A DNA stretch of 64,000 bases from Cardiocondyla obscurior (lineage: Eukaryota; Arthropoda; Insecta; Hymenoptera; Formicidae), in NCBI RefSeq assembly GCF_019399895.1, contig NC_091872.1:3728395-3792394 (forward strand), written 5' to 3'. Shown piece after piece: positions 36,801-50,683 of the stretch (the stretch's first letter is position 1; each line of letters begins with the position of its first letter). The notes below the pieces were generated by a model, which worked only from the letters and a program-made list of their open reading frames with translations, did no database searches and was not told where the DNA came from. The position numbers and the translations under genes are program-made.

Positions 36801-39800
36801 ATTAATTTGTGACGCGAATGCTTCCTTATTGCCGCCGCGGTTTATCGCCGCCGCGCGACGTACTTGCGCCGAGACTCGCCAGCACCGGGGCGCCCTATCG
36901 CGATTATTCATCCCCAGCGTGGTACTTATTATCTTATTAAGCGCGCGATGATGCGATCGGGAATGCGTAGTGATAATGGGTAGTTTAACGCTTCGTCCGG
37001 ACCGATCTATCTATCATCGACAAGTGGTAATAAAGAAGATCGGAAGGTATCGCGCGGACGATAACGCGAGACAACATTATTGGACTGATTAATTATTAAT
37101 CGGAATAATTTCCTCGTAAGCACGACGTTAATATGCTCGCGATTAGACGTGCGTTATCGCGATGGATCTAAATGCTCGAATGAGAAAGTGAGAATAAATT
37201 AAGAACTTGATAATATAAAATTTCTCTTTAAGCTAATTATGGTTGTCTAAAAAACAATGTTGAAATTGCGATTGAGGAACCAAAAGGGCACGTATAAAGT
37301 ATCAGATGACGTATTCGTTGGTCCACGGCACGGCATTCATGAGAAAGTTCTACATTCTGCACTGAGAAAATCGCGGAAGGCGCAGAGATTGAGAAGGAGT
37401 GGAAATTACGACGTGGCGAATAAAATAATCGCGGGGAGCGAGAGCGGTCCATAACTTTTCCTCATTTCGATGTCAAAGGGATCGCTCATAAACAATTTAA
37501 CCTCTAACACTAACTCTAACTTGTCTACGCCGACACAATTAATGACGGTAATCCGATCCGCGTTTATTTCATACTCCCCGTATAATTTAATTCGAGTATG
37601 TAAAACACAATAGTCTCGTTGAGCTCAATATGGAAATCTCAGCTGTAATATAAAATATATACTCTCCGCCATAACGCAGAATGTAATTCCGTAATTGTCA
37701 AGATAAATTGTCCGCTTTCAACGACGGGGTGGGGGGAGAGGAGGGAAAGGGTAATAAAATGTTTTTGGCATTATGATTCACGTTATGACGCGTAAATCTC
37801 GCGCAAGTAGAGAAAGGAGAAAGCGATTTTTCAAAGCCCACGATGTTAATCAAGAGTGACATAATGCGGAAGAACACACGCGGAACGATCGGCGGGGTAA
37901 AGTGAGATGATTCGCCGCTTCTTCGTGCTCCCACTTGAAGTTTTCTATTTCGGGATGATAGTTTTACCGGAGTCTAAAGAGAGACGGAGATTATGGAAAG
38001 GGTATAGGTACCAGCGGGAATAGGATCCTCGGAAAGGAGACTCAATGACCCGTGGACATCCTGTCTTTTGCGAAGTCTTTCGTAGAAACGATAAACCGCG
38101 CGGTTTTTCGCGGCGTAAGAGGAACCTGGGGAAGAAGAAAGAGAAAGAACGACGACAGCGACGGGCCGCTTCGTCGCCACCGTGGCAGGAAACGCGGCCT
38201 TTATACCTATAAGGCGTTATGACACGCCAAAGAGGTCGGCCGCGTGCTCATTTGCATGCGCTTCGGTACAACAATGGTATCAGCCTTACACGAGTCCTGG
38301 CTAGATGCATCCTGCGGTGGCGCACACCGCGAGCGGCGCGACCCGCCGCGAAGCACAATGCACGCGCTGTCGGCTTCTTAATGATCGTATTTTTCACAAA
38401 AGTCATTAAGAACGCACGAAAACCCGCACGTCTCTCGAGAAGAAAAAAAAAAAAGAAATACGCCAAGTTTGCACAATTATAAATGCCATCATATTTGAAA
38501 GTATTTTTTGTCATCCAAAGGTTTAAATAATGATCGTCTTTACAATGCTATATTCCGAGAAAGTTTTAATAAGATATATGATCCTTTTTATTATTAAAAA
38601 AAAAATATATATATATATCAAAAGCTGCTATAAAGACAAATAGTTGCTTTACACATTTGCATCTTGTTCGACTTATTTTAAATAAAAAAAATAGAACATG
38701 AGAACTCGACTATACGCCAAGCTTTTATTAGTACACATATCAGACAACATATTTCAAGCTCTCTATCAGTATTATATAAAAATTCTGCGTTCGAGTAATT
38801 CTCACTTCGACGTTTCTGCAATATCAGTACGTGCAGTCCGTGGAAAAACTGTATCGCAAAAATTCGAATTTCAAGTTATCGTATCGGCCGTGGAACGACA
38901 GTGCGGAGATAGCGAGGTACTTCGCGAGAACAACGAAATTGCAGGAGTAACACGACGCTTAGCAATGGAGCAGCGCGACTGTACACGCACAATAGGTAGA
39001 TAAGAGGCAGGCGGTTGTAAGAGGTATGCGACCGGGACTGTCTTACGCGTTGATATGCGCCGAGCAGCAGCGGGGACGCCCGCAACCGAGGCCTTCCTGA
39101 GCGGGAAAAGCGTTCGCCTTCGTTGGCCGTGCCCGGCGCATCTCTTTATCTGATGGAAAGAAGCCGCCTTCGGAGACTTTTGCCCTCACGCGAGATCGAG
39201 TCCGCGTCTTCGTGAGTCATCGTCGTGGCACCGAGGGCAACGCGAGAAGCCTTCCGCTCCTCGCGAGCCCGAGCCCGTAAACTCACTTTCTTGCACCGAC
39301 AACCGTTCGGGAAGATTACAGTGAAACTTTACGAGCTGAAGCTCACTTTCGTTTGCCAAAATGGAAGTTCGCGTGTTATCGAAGTGCGCGTTTCACAATA
39401 TCGATTTACAATTTATGCCAGAAGGGGATTCGTATTGAAAAGTTAATTCGATACCAGCTGCTAAATGGATTTATGTAATGCCAACGTAACATGCGAAATT
39501 TTTTTAAAGAGGGAGGTTATCATATTATTAAAAATTCTTTTCCCCATAGTAATTCAAAGCCATTATTTTAATAAGGGATATATGCCGATCAAAAACTTCA
39601 ATATCTGTTGGGCGGTGTAATCTGTTTTCCGTCTTCGGGTTTCATTATTGTCGTGAGTCGAGGAGAGGTTACAAAATACTTTTCCAGGTGTATTATTCCT
39701 TCCACCCTGGGCTCTTCGTAACTCCGGTAGAGAAACGAGTACTATTTTTCATTAACCATGTCTGACTAGAGAAATCTCGAAAGTTATAACTAGATTGACG

Positions 39801-41730
39801 ATCGAACTCGCATAAATCTTCTATAACTGACACGCTTTTAAGATTTTTCCCGGGTATCGCTTTCATCCCGGTAAAACTCGTTCGGCTTTATTTTTGTCCG
39901 ATTTTCCATTCATCTTTCAACGGCAGTAATCTCAGCCTCGTTTAGCGCTTCGACAGAAGATAGATCGATATCTACGCATATGATTGTAAGCAGCGCGTTG
40001 TCAAATAAAAATGTCATTATTCTCCTTTCAGGAATTAGAACGATCCAATTAACGGTACCCAATTATCGGCCTTTAATCGCGTCATTCGCGAGTCGATCGT
40101 ATCGATCGCGGTCGACCACTATCTGTCGTAGACGGCACGGCTCACCCAGTTCGCGATGGAGCAGACATCGTCAATTTGACGCGAATGCTTATTATCATGG
40201 ACACGGGCGTCTGACCGTGAAACGGGCCAGTTCGCGCTAACGATGCCCCGCAATAGTCCGCGAAATCAGTGTACTTCCTATCATTATGGATGAACGCGGC
40301 CTTCACGGTGCACTTGAATGAGTTCTCGGACGACCAATATTTATCGCCAATCTGGGTACTAACAGTTTTCTAATGCGCGGCATACATCACGTATTGACAA
40401 CCGGATATCTCTGACGAACGATATTCATCGTCGGTACTCCTACACTTGGAAAAGAATTTAAAAGCGCATTGTCAGCCACATAAGTCATTAAAGAGAAACT
40501 ATAAACTTAATAATATACTTATTTAACGTGTAAACTTTTTTCCGGCGTATTAATTTAAAAAGTACTTTCCTCATTGAATTTTTTAAATTTCTTAATTTTA
40601 TTTTTTTTACAAGAATCTCTGATATTGGTACGGAACGTTTTAATATCCGGCATCTTTTGTGGCTAATACTGTCAATGTTGAATGAGAAATATTCTCTGAA
40701 AGCCTTATTCGCAGGTCAAGTTTTTATGAAACGCGAATGACGTTCCTTTAGTGCCTTTCAGCGTGGTAATTGGATATTTTTTCAGTAGAAATTACACGAG
40801 CGAATCAAATTACTTTACTGTTGCACCGGCTGTTGCTTTTTATATAAAGAGATCGAGCAAAAAGGAAAGTTTGAGTTTGAGATGAAAATTCCGTATAAGG
40901 CGACGAATCCACGAGGTGTCAAAGCGTCGATACAGTTTTCAACCGGAAGTTCCGCAGATTGCTAGAATACGCGGAAGAAGGGAAAATAAAACCTCCGGCA
41001 ATTTTAACGTTCGCGAAGAAAATTTACGGGAGATTAGCGTATTATGCAAAATATAGTGTTGGCTGGAACATTGCGAAATAATCCGATTATTACACCCGGG
41101 TGTGCGCTTTATTCGCTGTTATTTACTCAAACCCTGATCGCATCGTGAAAGTACGCTTTACACGCTCTCGCGCATCGTTTCGAGAACTGTCGGCACTTCC
41201 TTATTAAGATTCATTCTGCGGTAAATCGCTGGGTCCATGCGTGACAAACCGGACTGCGGCGTGGTATCTCTTCGGCGTTGATATGTAAAAATACGTTTTT
41301 TTTCCTGCACTTTTTTAAGAAAAATAAGACTAGATAAAAATGCAGAAAATATATAAAGTCTAAAATTTAAATGTACATGTAATTTCTCGATTAAAAGAAA
41401 AGGAGATAATAAATTAAAGAAAATAAAGCGCGGACGTATGCGTCGCGAAAAGACCCGGCGTGTCTTTTGAATTTCCCGTCTCGAATCTCGAGCAAAGAGA
41501 CTTTAATACGATGTAATCACCAGTTGAAGGATACCCTCTAATATCAGCCGCCGTCTCGGGCAGGCCGATAGTTAGTGGAAAGTGCGGGCAAATGTAAAAC
41601 GTGACGCGGTTTCAATCCGTCGCACATAATTGGGTGTAAAAGTCGGTTCACGTCCACAAAAGACAAACGAGCCAAACAGAAGAAGAGGATACGGAATTGG
41701 CGATATCCATCGTTTGATCTCCAGAACACG

Positions 41731-41760
41731 TCTCTCTCTCTCTCTCTCTTTCTTTCTCTC
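41731..41760 (+). repeat. CT microsatellite
   Basis: (TC)n followed by imperfect TTTC units, very like the tract at 23227. Confidence 0.85.
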
Positions 41761-44700
41761 TTTGATCTATACCAATTTCGAATTAGGAAAGTCTTTCACG
41801 TATCGCGATAACGTAAAAGAAAAATGCGAATTGCGTTGAGAAAATGCAGAGAGCAGCCTCGTAAGGCAAACATTACACTTAGAGGGAGGATAAATGAAAG
41901 TCCGTTCTTTCAGAAAGCTCGTTTTGCTTCTAATAATCGCGTGCATTAGACTGATGTTGATAATAAATCTTTGTTCGAGCCTTTCCGATCATTTGCTACC
42001 TTCTATGGCGCGCGATCTACTTAATGGACAATTAAATATCGCCAGGCTGTCTCTATTGTTAAAACAAAGTAGAAAGTTATTCTAAAAGTATAGAAATAAA
42101 AGAATACAATGTAAAAGAGAAATTTTACATAGAAGCGAATGCAGAAAATTATCGCGACTTTTCGTGAAAAAAAATTGACACTTTGTATCGCGGATTCTTT
42201 TCCTCCGCGACAAAGACAGTAATTCGATATTAAATGATATACAAATTGTGCTCGTAATAATTTCACAATACGCAGGTCTCTTTCCAGTATACAATGATTC
42301 GTTACGTCGCAAATTTACCGTTGTAAAATTTAATACAGAAATATTTTCAATAAAATGTCACGGTCGACCGCCCGTTTCTATGGCGTATCAGAAATTTCTC
42401 ACGTCGGTGGACACACCTTAACACGAATAACATAATATAAGATAAATATAAGATAGATATTTTAGCTCCATACATAATATTCAAAATTATAAACTCACGT
42501 GCGGGACGAGTATTTCACGATTACCTTCCACGGTGCGGTAAAAATAGACGGCTAGTTCTATAAAGGTTTTATTTACAGTAATTCTAAATATATACTTCGT
42601 AAATACCATAGCCATTTATAATTTTCCTCGTCGTTCGCCCAATGAAATATCGAACGGAATTGCTTCCCCCTGAATGCCGGGATAATGTGGCAGTATACTC
42701 AGCATTTCTTTTATGATAAAGCAAATAAAACCGCCACTAAGATAAACGAAACCGCGATTTCGCTCACCGTTTTTTTTTTTTTTTTCTTCTTTTTTTCCAA
42801 GCATTGGAAAGACGTTCGGTATCGACGTGCTTCACTTCGACCCGATATTAATCAGTCTCGCATTCTTGAAGAATATGCGCACGGCGAATAAGCGAAATAT
42901 AAAATTTCACGCGTCTGCTTTATTTTCTCGTCTCCCCCATTATTCCTTCATATCCGTGATTTAGAAATCTCCCGAACTTAAATTAAGTTTTATTAATTTC
43001 TACACACTCCAATCTCCGAGGAGGAGATACTGCTATCGAAACCGTGTCAAAATCTCACGTGAGGAGGCTGGTTTGATATTGATGGACGATTCAGCCCACT
43101 TTCCCACACACGTCCATAATTCCGTACGCGGCTCTCGCTCTCGTCGAGAGGGAGGAACCGGTGTTACAGCAATTAATTCGTACTCGATCGACACGCCGCT
43201 CCGAGCCCTCGCCGAGAGCGCACCTTTTTCCCTGCCCAGGTTCTCATCTCCCACCGTTGTTAAGAAACGACGTGCGCTATTTCCGTGAACCAAATACGGC
43301 ATTCGATCAGAGACGAGGAACAGAGAGCGCCGACGCTCACGCGGCGGCGTGAACGATTGATGAGAGGTGTCGGACTAGTTTTCTTTCGGATCCTCTTCCG
43401 AAGCTCGGCCTTAACTAAATCGACGTCCGTCGCATGGCGAGGAAATTTAATTAAGCGCGCCAATAATTTTTTTTTTTTTTTCGAGAAATACGCTATTTCG
43501 ATGTGCAAAATAAAAAAGTATTGCGACGTTCTCTTATTGCACCTATGCAATAAATAATTACATAATAATAAATCTACAAACGTAAGAAAGAAAAATTCAG
43601 TTTCTTTAATTAATGCAAACGTGTTTCTACTTTCGCTTAATTATACACTATTAATTCTTTAATGTTCCTTTTCTATATAAAAAAAAATAGTTTTAATTAA
43701 CGGAAGTTTTAATTAACAGTCGCCAACTTATTAATTCAATCAATATTGATAATTAAAAAGAAAAAAAAAAAAAAAAAAGAAATGAGGAGATTCGCACACA
43801 AGCCTTACGGGTGATTAAAGTGGAACAAGTAATAACGGAATGCACGACGAGATTTCCGCTTCGGGCGTTCGCCGTAATTATTATTGTCGTGTTTTTTAAT
43901 ATTTTTTCTATCGTTCTCCTCCGACAACAAAGCGCGCCGATTTTATGACGATCAAAAGGCGCTGCCACTTTGCTCGAGGTAAACTACTCATCGCCACGGA
44001 TTAATGTTGTAGAGCAAGGAAGAGTACGTTTATACTCTCGAATAGATTTGCACGTGTACCAGCCAGTCATTTGAAATTAGAGCAGCTAACATCGTTCTAT
44101 GACTTGGAGGCAAAAGGCCAAAAAAAAAAAGAAAAAAAAGGGAGAAAAAAAAGGAAAGAGAAAGGAAATGAGTAATCTATGCTCATGTTTGTAACAATTG
44201 CAATCGCGTTAAAAGAGGTTATTGTCACGTTATATCTAAACTTTTTACGACATACTTATTTATTAAGACACAACACGGCACGACGAGACATACTCGAGGC
44301 ATCGCGGGAGATTACGAAATAAAATATTCTCATTTAGCAACGCTGATGAGGCAATTCTGAATATCTATCTGGGTCTCTCCCTCGCACGATCGTGACCGTT
44401 CGTACGTGAAAGCGGGGTACGCCCGATCAAAGTGCCTCGATCGAACAATTAAACAATTGTCAGGGCCGACCCACTTCTCCGCCAGGACGCGTTGTCCTTC
44501 CCTGGTGTATGCCACCGTACGTAGCGTGGCACTTTCGATCTACTGAATGTAGAAATCGCGCAGATTAAAATCGCTTGATCGCGTGCCACGGCTTATTTGG
44601 TAGAACGATCGAACGTAAAAAGGATGCTACTGGCGAATTAAATGTAGTTCGACAGACTCACACATATGTATATACTCCAAAGTGTATATACATATAACTA

Positions 44701-47700
44701 CGTATAGTTTTTTTTTTCTTCTTCTTTTTTTTTCTTATTTCACGTGAGAAATACGTGAGAAACTGGTTCTAAGAGTTTTCCTCCTTTCTGTTTTTTTTTC
44801 TCTCTATTTTTTTATTTATTTATTTTTTTTTTTTTAACATTGCGCTTCCTGCATTAAATTACGCGTAAATAATAACGTAATGAGCTTTACTTAGAATCCG
44901 TATGATGATACGCGCTTATTACCTTTCACTTGGTATTCATCCTCCTTAGCGGTGATAAAACTGTTAGGTTCAAATTGATCTCTTCCTCGAGTATCGTGTA
45001 TATTTATATTATAGAGGTCGATATCTATTTTTTCAATCGGTTACTTGTTACTTCCAATGTCGGGAATGATTTATCAATTTCTTGCGCACTTAACCGTCTG
45101 ATAAATCATCGACTATGTACATTAGACGTGCGAGATTGCAACAGCTCGATATTAAATTCCAGTTAATCCGCGAGATTAAAAGAGTTATGTTACTTTCACA
45201 CCCTATAACAGTTCGATACTTCGTACTTGCAGCCTTGCGTCAACAAAAGTATTTTTTTTTTTTTTAGACAGTGAAAAATAAGTATAGTCGCGGTGTTAAC
45301 GGTTCGATATATAAATTTAATTTTTAACGAGTCTACTTTTTTTTCGATTGTTTCATATTTAATAATTTTATTAAATTTAATTCAATTTTTCCGATATTCC
45401 TTTCTTCTAGTTCGTGTAATTGTATAAAATCGTGACGATGCCTATCTTTGATCTTCCACTTGAGAGAGAGATGTCTTTCTTCCGCGGATATGCCGGTACC
45501 GCTCGTGCCGAAATTGCACCAACACATACGCGCGTCACGGAAGGAAACGGTAGAATTGCGTGACTGGTGGGTATCGGGTAACAGAACCGCCGGCGCCATT
45601 AGAATTATACCAGTCGTTTACTGGTATTATCCCTCGCGTTCGCGTCAAGAGGTCGTGGAACCAAGTTCCGGAGTTCCTCGAGGGGTCGCGGGGTACCGGA
45701 AGGGACGCCTGGGGCGATATCAAATGTCCGACTTGCGCAATTAGAACGAAACGGAAGGTTAATGGGATTAACGTGTCGCGTTCTCGGCGGCACAAATAAT
45801 GGCGATTTCGCGAGAATGAGCTTCTTAAAAGGATCTTCATGGATTACAATCGATTTACTTAGGCTTCCCCTCTAAATGCAATTGCGCGGGAGCTAATAAT
45901 CTTGTTGAGCTAATTAGCTAATGGCAAGATAGATCAGAAAAGTATTTGAGATCGCCGTATTTATTATCACTGAATTGACGTAGTATATATTTTATTAATA
46001 TATAATATAATAATTTACGGTATAATTTATTGAAAAATGTCCACTTTAAACGTCGCAGTCATGTTGCGTAGCAATAAAGCGCCGTTTGTGGGAACGACCG
46101 CAAGAACGATCCGCGCATTCCTACTCTTCTTTTCGTCGTGACATAATTGTTCAACCGAATAATAGCATTCGTAATGACCAAGCCGCCGGCGCTTGTAAAA
46201 CTCATGCCATTCCGGCGCGAAATAACCGGCTAAACGCGGCGGTTATCGCGCGGCGTGGCGCGAGGCATAATTCGCCAATTATTGCTAATTGAATCGAGTA
46301 AGGAGCTCGCGAGCGTAGTCGGCATTTAATTGCATTTCGACGGGGCGCGGCGGCATGTACGTGCTCGCGAATTCCCACGTTATTGGATCTCGCACCGACC
46401 TTGAGAGTATTTATCTTCCGCGCCGTAATCCGCCTTCGGCATCTCTAATACACTGTGACTGATTTAAGATACGTTTATCACAAACTCGGCGGAAAAGAGG
46501 GCGGGAGGAGACTATTACCGAGGAGTTATGTGTGTAGATTATGGTCAGAGGGAGGACGCGAAGAATCGTGCGCGACCGTTATAAGAGATTGAGAGGTTCT
46601 TTCGTTGAAGAGCGGGCTAGAGCGAAAGAGAGAAAGGAGGCAGAGAGTATAACGTAATCGTTCATTAATTGTGATAATCGCCCGCCCTAGGTCCGAGAAC
46701 GGCCTCACTCGAGCCGAGCCGCCGCGCGCGTCTTCGAGCGCGGCATCGAAAATACGCGTGCACTGCGGGGCCGGTATCGGCAATTAACTTGGTAATTAGG
46801 CGTAAAGGCGATAAACTACGTGCACGCAGGTTAGCCTGGTGCGGGCCGATTCGATTAGCGCCTCGTCTCGGCTCTCTTTATAGAATCCCATATCGTAACT
46901 CCATCGGCTGGGCCCGTGACAGGCCTATGTATTTACCCGCGCGCGCCGAGCGTTTCAGAATAATAAATCGCACCCTGTGTTCCCTAGCGTTCGCGGCCAC
47001 GGGGATCTTGACTTTGATACCAAGCAAATAAATATCGTACCGATCGATTGGTATGCGAAGCTCGATGGACAATTGGCTATTTCGATTACCGCGAAGTCGC
47101 CGCACGTAGATACGGATAAATGTAATTTCACAAGATTGATTCTGACATTGTTACTTTGAAGAAAGTACAGTAGCTTTCGATTCCCGATATTTGGCCGGTA
47201 ATGGAAAGTTATATACGACGAGAAAGTAGCTTTGCACGTTTAGAATCAATTTCCGAGCTAATTGCATGGGTTATTTTATTAAGATTAAATTCAGATCTTA
47301 AGATTTAGATCGAATTGCATGGTTCTTTGAAAAATCTAGAATTGATTAAGACGTCTTCATAAAGTTTACGGACTTAAAATTCGAATAAGACTTTACCACG
47401 GATTTCTATCGAGGACATAAGTTTTGTTACGTCTCGGTGAATATACTCCTTCAATATTTGATAAATTTCTTTAAGAACGCTCTATATATTTCCCCGCAGA
47501 CATTTTCCCTCGATATACGGTTTTGATCTTTGACGTTTCTTTGCGAGCGATCTATTTCATCTGCGAGAAAAAAAAATAAATAAAAATAAAAAGTACGAAA
47601 GTTCATAGGTCACGGTTGGAAGGCGAACGCTTAATCCTACAGGAAGCGCACGATCCATGGATCATGCTACCTATGCCTCGTAGTAACCCTCGTGGAACGT

Positions 47701-48897
47701 ATCGACTGCATGGCACGTGTATGTGCCTTGTAAATATTTGTATGATATACGGTGCACCGTGTTCATACAGTTCGTACTTTAGCACTATCTTTGCTACATG
47801 TATGTATCGTATACAATTGCGGAAGAATGACTACACTTCATCGGAATGGTAGCGTTCTTTAATGTTTCGAAAGATAAATCCATTTACGTTTCAAAGGATA
47901 TAAATGTATATCGGTACAAAAATAATTAAAAAAAAAATTAAAGAAATATTTTTTAAGAATTTTTTTTCTTTTTTTTTCACCGGTAATTATTATTTTTGTC
48001 ACATAACTAATAAATAAAGATAAAGATATGTATCTTAATAACTATTAATGTAAGCAATTTTCTGACTTGAATTCTAAAGAATGTTTCATATAATATAAAA
48101 TGTATAAATGCATCAGAGATATATTTTCGTCTTTTTTTTTAATATATCAACGTCATGAAAGTATCACGTTCACGATCGCGCGAGATTTACTCACGATCGT
48201 CTGCCCGCTTTCGTGCATTACTCAGGGCAAATTTATACGAAGCAGCTTATTGGACCGCGTCTCGGTGGCTTGTAGGGAACGACAAGACTGCAAATTCTTT
48301 TCTCTCACCAGTGTTGAAACAGGTTGCTTGTATGCGACACCTGCTCCCAGACTTGAAAATTCTTTCGCGAAGCCCGAGGGCCCTTATCGAGTTCGCTCAT
48401 CTCCAATCAGGTCCACCGCGGGCCAATGAATAATCCCGGCGATATTTCGCCGACGTTAAATCGCCATACTACTGCCCGCATGGATATCGTTACTCATCGT
48501 TCTGCCATGCTCTCTCGTTACTTTGTAATTATTTTCTCAGCGAGGCTACCGCCTGGAATTTGGCCTTCAGCTCACGAACGACAAGAACATAGTTCGCAAA
48601 TCCAAATTTGGAGACCCCGAGCCTTTTGTACTTTTACATTGTGTGGATTATACATAAGATTTAAAACGGCCGTATGATGATTTAATGCGACAGTAATTGC
48701 AGCATTTGTAGCGCTAATTTATATTGAAGCAATTAAGCTGATAAAAGTAATCGTGTAAAATTACGGCTAACTTAGCTGAGGAGTTGATTCTACGAAGCTC
48801 ACTTGCGGTGATATATTACGTTGAATCTATTACATTCAAATGAAACCTCGGGATCACGCGAAGGGATATAAAAACCCCCCCGGTTGCCGTCTAAGCG

Positions 48898-48956
48898 TAA
48901 CACGATCGTAATTCCCGCGAGACAAATTACACGATCGTAATCCTCGCGAGACAGAT
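48898..48956 (+). repeat. Tandem duplication of a 30-bp unit
   Basis: Two adjacent copies carry ACACGATCGTAAT, a 2-base variable part, CGCGAGACA and AAT/GAT. A third, degraded start (TACGCGATTTCGCGGTAAT) follows. Confidence 0.7.
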
Positions 48957-50626
48957 TACGCGATTTCGCGGTAATGAACCTTGAGGTCTAAATGAAAGTG
49001 TTACTAATGGTTCTCAACGTTTCATTTGATAACTATGAGGGGAGATATAATTGCGTTCGCGGGGACTTTCTTTTTTCGCCTGAGCTTCGACGGATCTACG
49101 ATAACCGCCGGTGTATATCGCGTAATTCTTGGTACCATGTTGTTTCGGATTGCGGTAAAAAGGAGATCTGAAAGTGCACTTTCTGCGGTCGAGTTGGGGC
49201 GATCCGGAACATAGATGTAACTTCCTCGATCGGTTTTCGCACGAGGACATTCCCTCCAGCTCTTTTTTTAAATATAATTTAATTTAATTTTTTTTCTTTT
49301 TTTGGGAGGGAGACGGACCGTTCCGGGGAAATTTTTCCATTTATATTATCTCAAATCTGCGTTTTACTAACTTTCTACGAAATCGATCTCGATATCGTAA
49401 ATTCATCCAGTAAAATAAGTTTCGAGTGAAATTGTGACTGTGTGCTGGATGTTACATTTCTGCCTGAACTGCTCTTATCGTCCGCATTTGCTGGCGTACA
49501 TCGCCAGATTATAGTGTTTCCGGAGTAATCATCGCGTAATGACTTTATCGCAAAATGGATCTGTAACTGTATGATCTCGCACTGTCAAGAAATGAGGACA
49601 CGAAATATGAAAGCGCGAATTATCGGACCAAATCGAACGATAAATTGCATAATTGACGACATAAGAGGAACTGTTTACGTCAATGCTTGAAATTGTTTTC
49701 TATTAATCAAATTATTTTTACAAGTAATGATAAAGCCGTTTAATTTTAAATAATCTCAGCAATACGGCACAGCGGATCCTTTCTAAATTATAACTACCTG
49801 TATTTTTATAATAATTTATAAAATATATGTATTTTAAATAATTTTTTTTTAATGCATTTTTTTCTTTTCCTACGTTTGTATTGTACGGACTTCATTAAAG
49901 CGATAAATCGGATGTTGATCTCAGGGTCTTATCGGGTTGTATCAGCCGACATTGCGATAGTTGGCGCGACGCAATCGCTATGCCGGATTTCACGATTCTC
50001 GATCGGTCCTTTGTCGATCCTTTGTGTTCCGTACTAGACGTGTTGTTTTCTCGACGATAAGGCGCGTCGAATCACGAGGCGCCGCTGCCGCCACCGTCAC
50101 CGTACCGTCGGTCTCTCTCGGTGGACCAGACATTCTTGTGCAATCCTTTAAAGCCTATATAAATTATATATACCCGGTTCCCCTCTATATTGCGACATTT
50201 CTCTTTTTCTCTCGTTCTCGCTCTCGCTGTCCACCCTTTCCTCTCGATGGGTGTCGCGAGCGACTTTTATTGCCGGTGCTGTAACCTCAGTCGTAACGTG
50301 TATATATAGATGCCCACTTTGTCGCGACGACGCTTCGCGCGCGTTTGCGACACTCTCTCGCCCGGCATGTAATATCGCGGTACACGTGGTCGATCCGGGA
50401 ACGCAATCGCAGAAGCGTGGTCGTAATTTGCGCGGAATTCCACGCCAGGAGTAGTCATTATCGTCTTCTCTCGCAGACGATCCTATCCTCGCAAAACCCG
50501 GCGTAGGATAATCTGGCCCACTCGCAAAACTCGTTTTCTAATTTGTTGCGCAAGATAAAGAGATCATTTGGCACTGAGCGTATGAAAATATAGAATTATA
50601 CTACGTGAACGGTTTTTCAGATTTTT

Positions 50627-50629
<3 letters not shown>

Positions 50630-50677
<48 letters not shown>
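50630..50677 (+). repeat. (AT)24 microsatellite
   Basis: Perfect TA dinucleotide run of 48 bases, the longest simple repeat in the window and likely length-variable. Confidence 0.95.

Positions 50678-50683
<6 letters not shown>

Larger units (their letters stand above)
33813..50629. other. Exon desert, first part: probable large intron
   Basis: The region begins with the strong exon-9 donor. Many pyrimidine-AG sites were read through in the required phase 0, and nearly all meet a stop within a few codons. Weak exceptions are noted among the findings. Low-complexity tracts are common: poly-T near 34728-34746, CT repeat 41731-41760, A/G-rich 44119-44170, T-rich 44707-44836. No tRNA, transposase or other gene was recognised. 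Confidence 0.5.

Noticed and set aside
45333..45840. Overlapping open frames on both strands
   Set aside because: No transposon or host protein motifs. The mutual overlap suggests composition rather than coding.
48155..48433. 92-codon ATG frame (MKVSRSRSREIYSR…)
   Set aside because: No recognised domain. Internal acceptor-like and donor-like sites do not give a consistent exon.
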